A stretch of DNA of 64,000 nt, from the NCBI RefSeq assembly GCF_036014175.1, contig NZ_CP107917.1, forward strand, positions 3,286,001 through 3,350,000. Direction: 5' to 3'. Positions 63,309 to 64,000 of this stretch are shown in pieces. A model generated the notes under the pieces. The model made no database searches and was not told the origin of the DNA. It saw nothing but the letters and a program-made list of their open reading frames with translations. The stretch's first letter is position 1, and the number at the start of each line of letters is the position of its first letter. This DNA is from Streptomyces sp. NBC_00443 (GTDB lineage: Bacteria > Actinomycetota > Actinomycetes > Streptomycetales > Streptomycetaceae). The position numbers were made by a program, and so were the translations under genes.

Positions 63309-63893
63309 ATGGAGTACGCGAAGATGCGCGCGATCGCCAAAGAACTCGGGGCCTATAGCGAGCACCTCGAAGGCGCCTGGAGCGTCGAGATCGGCCCGTC
63401 CGGCCCGATACTGGCCATGATGTGCCCGTCGAAGCGTCACGAGGGCACGATTCGCCGCATCTGCAAGCAGTTGGACGCACAGCTCCTCACCACGCACCCT
63501 GGTTACGGCTGCGTGCCGGGCCCCGAGATCGAGCATCCCTCCATCGGCCGCATGCGCCGCCCCGACGCCGTCGTCATCCCCGAGGACGCCCTCGACGAGG
63601 AGGGCCTCGCCGTCGATGCGACCCAGGTACTGGCGGTCATCGAGATCGTTTCCCCGTCGAACCCCAGCAACGACTACGGCGAGAAGCTCACCGAGTACTC
63701 CGCCATGGGCATCGCCCACTACCTGATCGTCGACCCGCGCACCGGCACCATCGAGGTCCACTCGGACCCGTGCAAGGAGCGCTACAGCCGCAAGGAGCCG
63801 TACATCTACGGCGACTCGGTGCCGTTCGGCCCCTGGACGGTGGAGACTTCGGCGTTCCGTCGTTACGGCAGGATCGGCAACGATACGGACTGA
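63309..63893 (+). CDS. Uma2-family (DUF820) restriction-endonuclease-like protein 2
   Basis: A 194-residue Uma2 protein. 'RPDAVVIPEDALDEEG' contains the PD, 'VLAVIEIVSPSNPSNDYGEK' the (D/E)-x-(x) core with Lys in EKL, and 'MGIAHYLIVDPRTGTIEVH' the C-terminal strand. It is a distinct paralogue of the copy at 60682-61311 (different N-terminus and core spacing). ATG 63309 is used; the frame is open from 63255. Confidence 0.85.
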   Translation: MEYAKMRAIAKELGAYSEHLEGAWSVEIGPSGPILAMMCPSKRHEGTIRRICKQLDAQLLTTHPGYGCVPGPEIEHPSIGRMRRPDAVVIPEDALDEEGLAVDATQVLAVIEIVSPSNPSNDYGEKLTEYSAMGIAHYLIVDPRTGTIEVHSDPCKERYSRKEPYIYGDSVPFGPWTVETSAFRRYGRIGNDTD

Positions 63894-63914
63894 CGGCAAG
63901 CCGCTCCCGTTGCA

Positions 63915-63928
63915 TACCGGGACCGGTA
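63915..63928. promoter_or_regulatory. 14-bp palindrome downstream of the last gene
   Basis: TACCGG-GA-CCGGTA, an inverted repeat with a 2-bp centre, near the window end. It could be an operator of the next gene beyond the window or a weak terminator. Confidence 0.35.
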
Positions 63929-64000
63929 ATACACCCCCCGTTCACCCCCCACGGCGGGGAACGTTGGATTCCGCGAGCACTCTCCCCGGCGTGAGACGAA

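Overview
This is a high-GC actinobacterial chromosome segment, almost certainly from a Streptomyces. The evidence is strong GC3 bias in every real gene, a WhiB-family regulator, a DasR-type element in front of a GH18 chitinase, leaderless starts with a TANNNT box 6-7 nt upstream, FtsX/PadR and SpoIIE-phosphatase genes of streptomycete type, and the short GC-rich dispersed repeats common in Streptomyces intergenic DNA. I see no prophage, IS element, CRISPR array, rRNA, tRNA or secondary-metabolite core gene. It reads as chromosomal core with some accessory loci.

Layout. 1-10.3 kb is housekeeping: the end of an APC permease, exonuclease VII (xseA-xseB), a RutE-like nitroreductase, a DUF4245 protein, glpX, a WhiB-like protein, a DUF1707/LiaF-like protein, class I Fe-S fumarase, class II fumarase (fumC, frame broken) and a DUF402 protein. 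10.4-20.5 kb is envelope and signalling: SpoIIE/PP2C phosphatase, class A PBP, SPFH protein plus RHH protein, and a PadR-ABC-FtsX operon. 20.6-28 kb holds oxyR divergent from ahpC-ahpD, an AI-2E-type permease, a secreted SLT-like protein, PIN-PhoH ATPase and a cis-prenyltransferase. 28.9-32.8 kb has small enzymes: AlkZ-like (frame broken), methyltransferase, DinB, LLM flavin enzyme and DUF192. 32.8-44.1 kb is a 14-gene tad/Flp-pilus locus, all on the minus strand, with an embedded NarL-type two-component pair and an OmpA-domain protein and lipoprotein at its end. 44.3-52.4 kb has chitinase, a PH-like protein, a SigE-family sigma factor with a membrane partner, an Nramp paralogue, a secreted M14 carboxypeptidase and an acidic PH-like protein. 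52.5-59.5 kb is a divergent catabolic locus. Kinase-IclR-RidA-GntP faces a D-serine/threonine-type PLP enzyme and an N-acyl-D-amino-acid deacylase across a palindromic operator. 59.5-64 kb has a trypsin-like secreted protease, two Uma2-family proteins, an AlaA-like aminotransferase and a conserved small protein.

Two results stand out. First, five genes (fumC, the SpoIIE phosphatase N-terminus, the AlkZ-like gene, the second tadE and gntP) each carry an apparent one-base deletion in a C or G run, and every one is a contraction. That uniformity suggests consensus homopolymer errors rather than five real pseudogenes. Second, the 52.5-59.5 kb locus fits a self-contained pathway for N-acyl-D-amino acids: transport, deacylation, deamination, removal of the reactive enamine by RidA, and IclR control. 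The tad locus also has an uncharacterised zinc-ribbon protein at its head. Symbols are given only for families I recognise. No database search was run.
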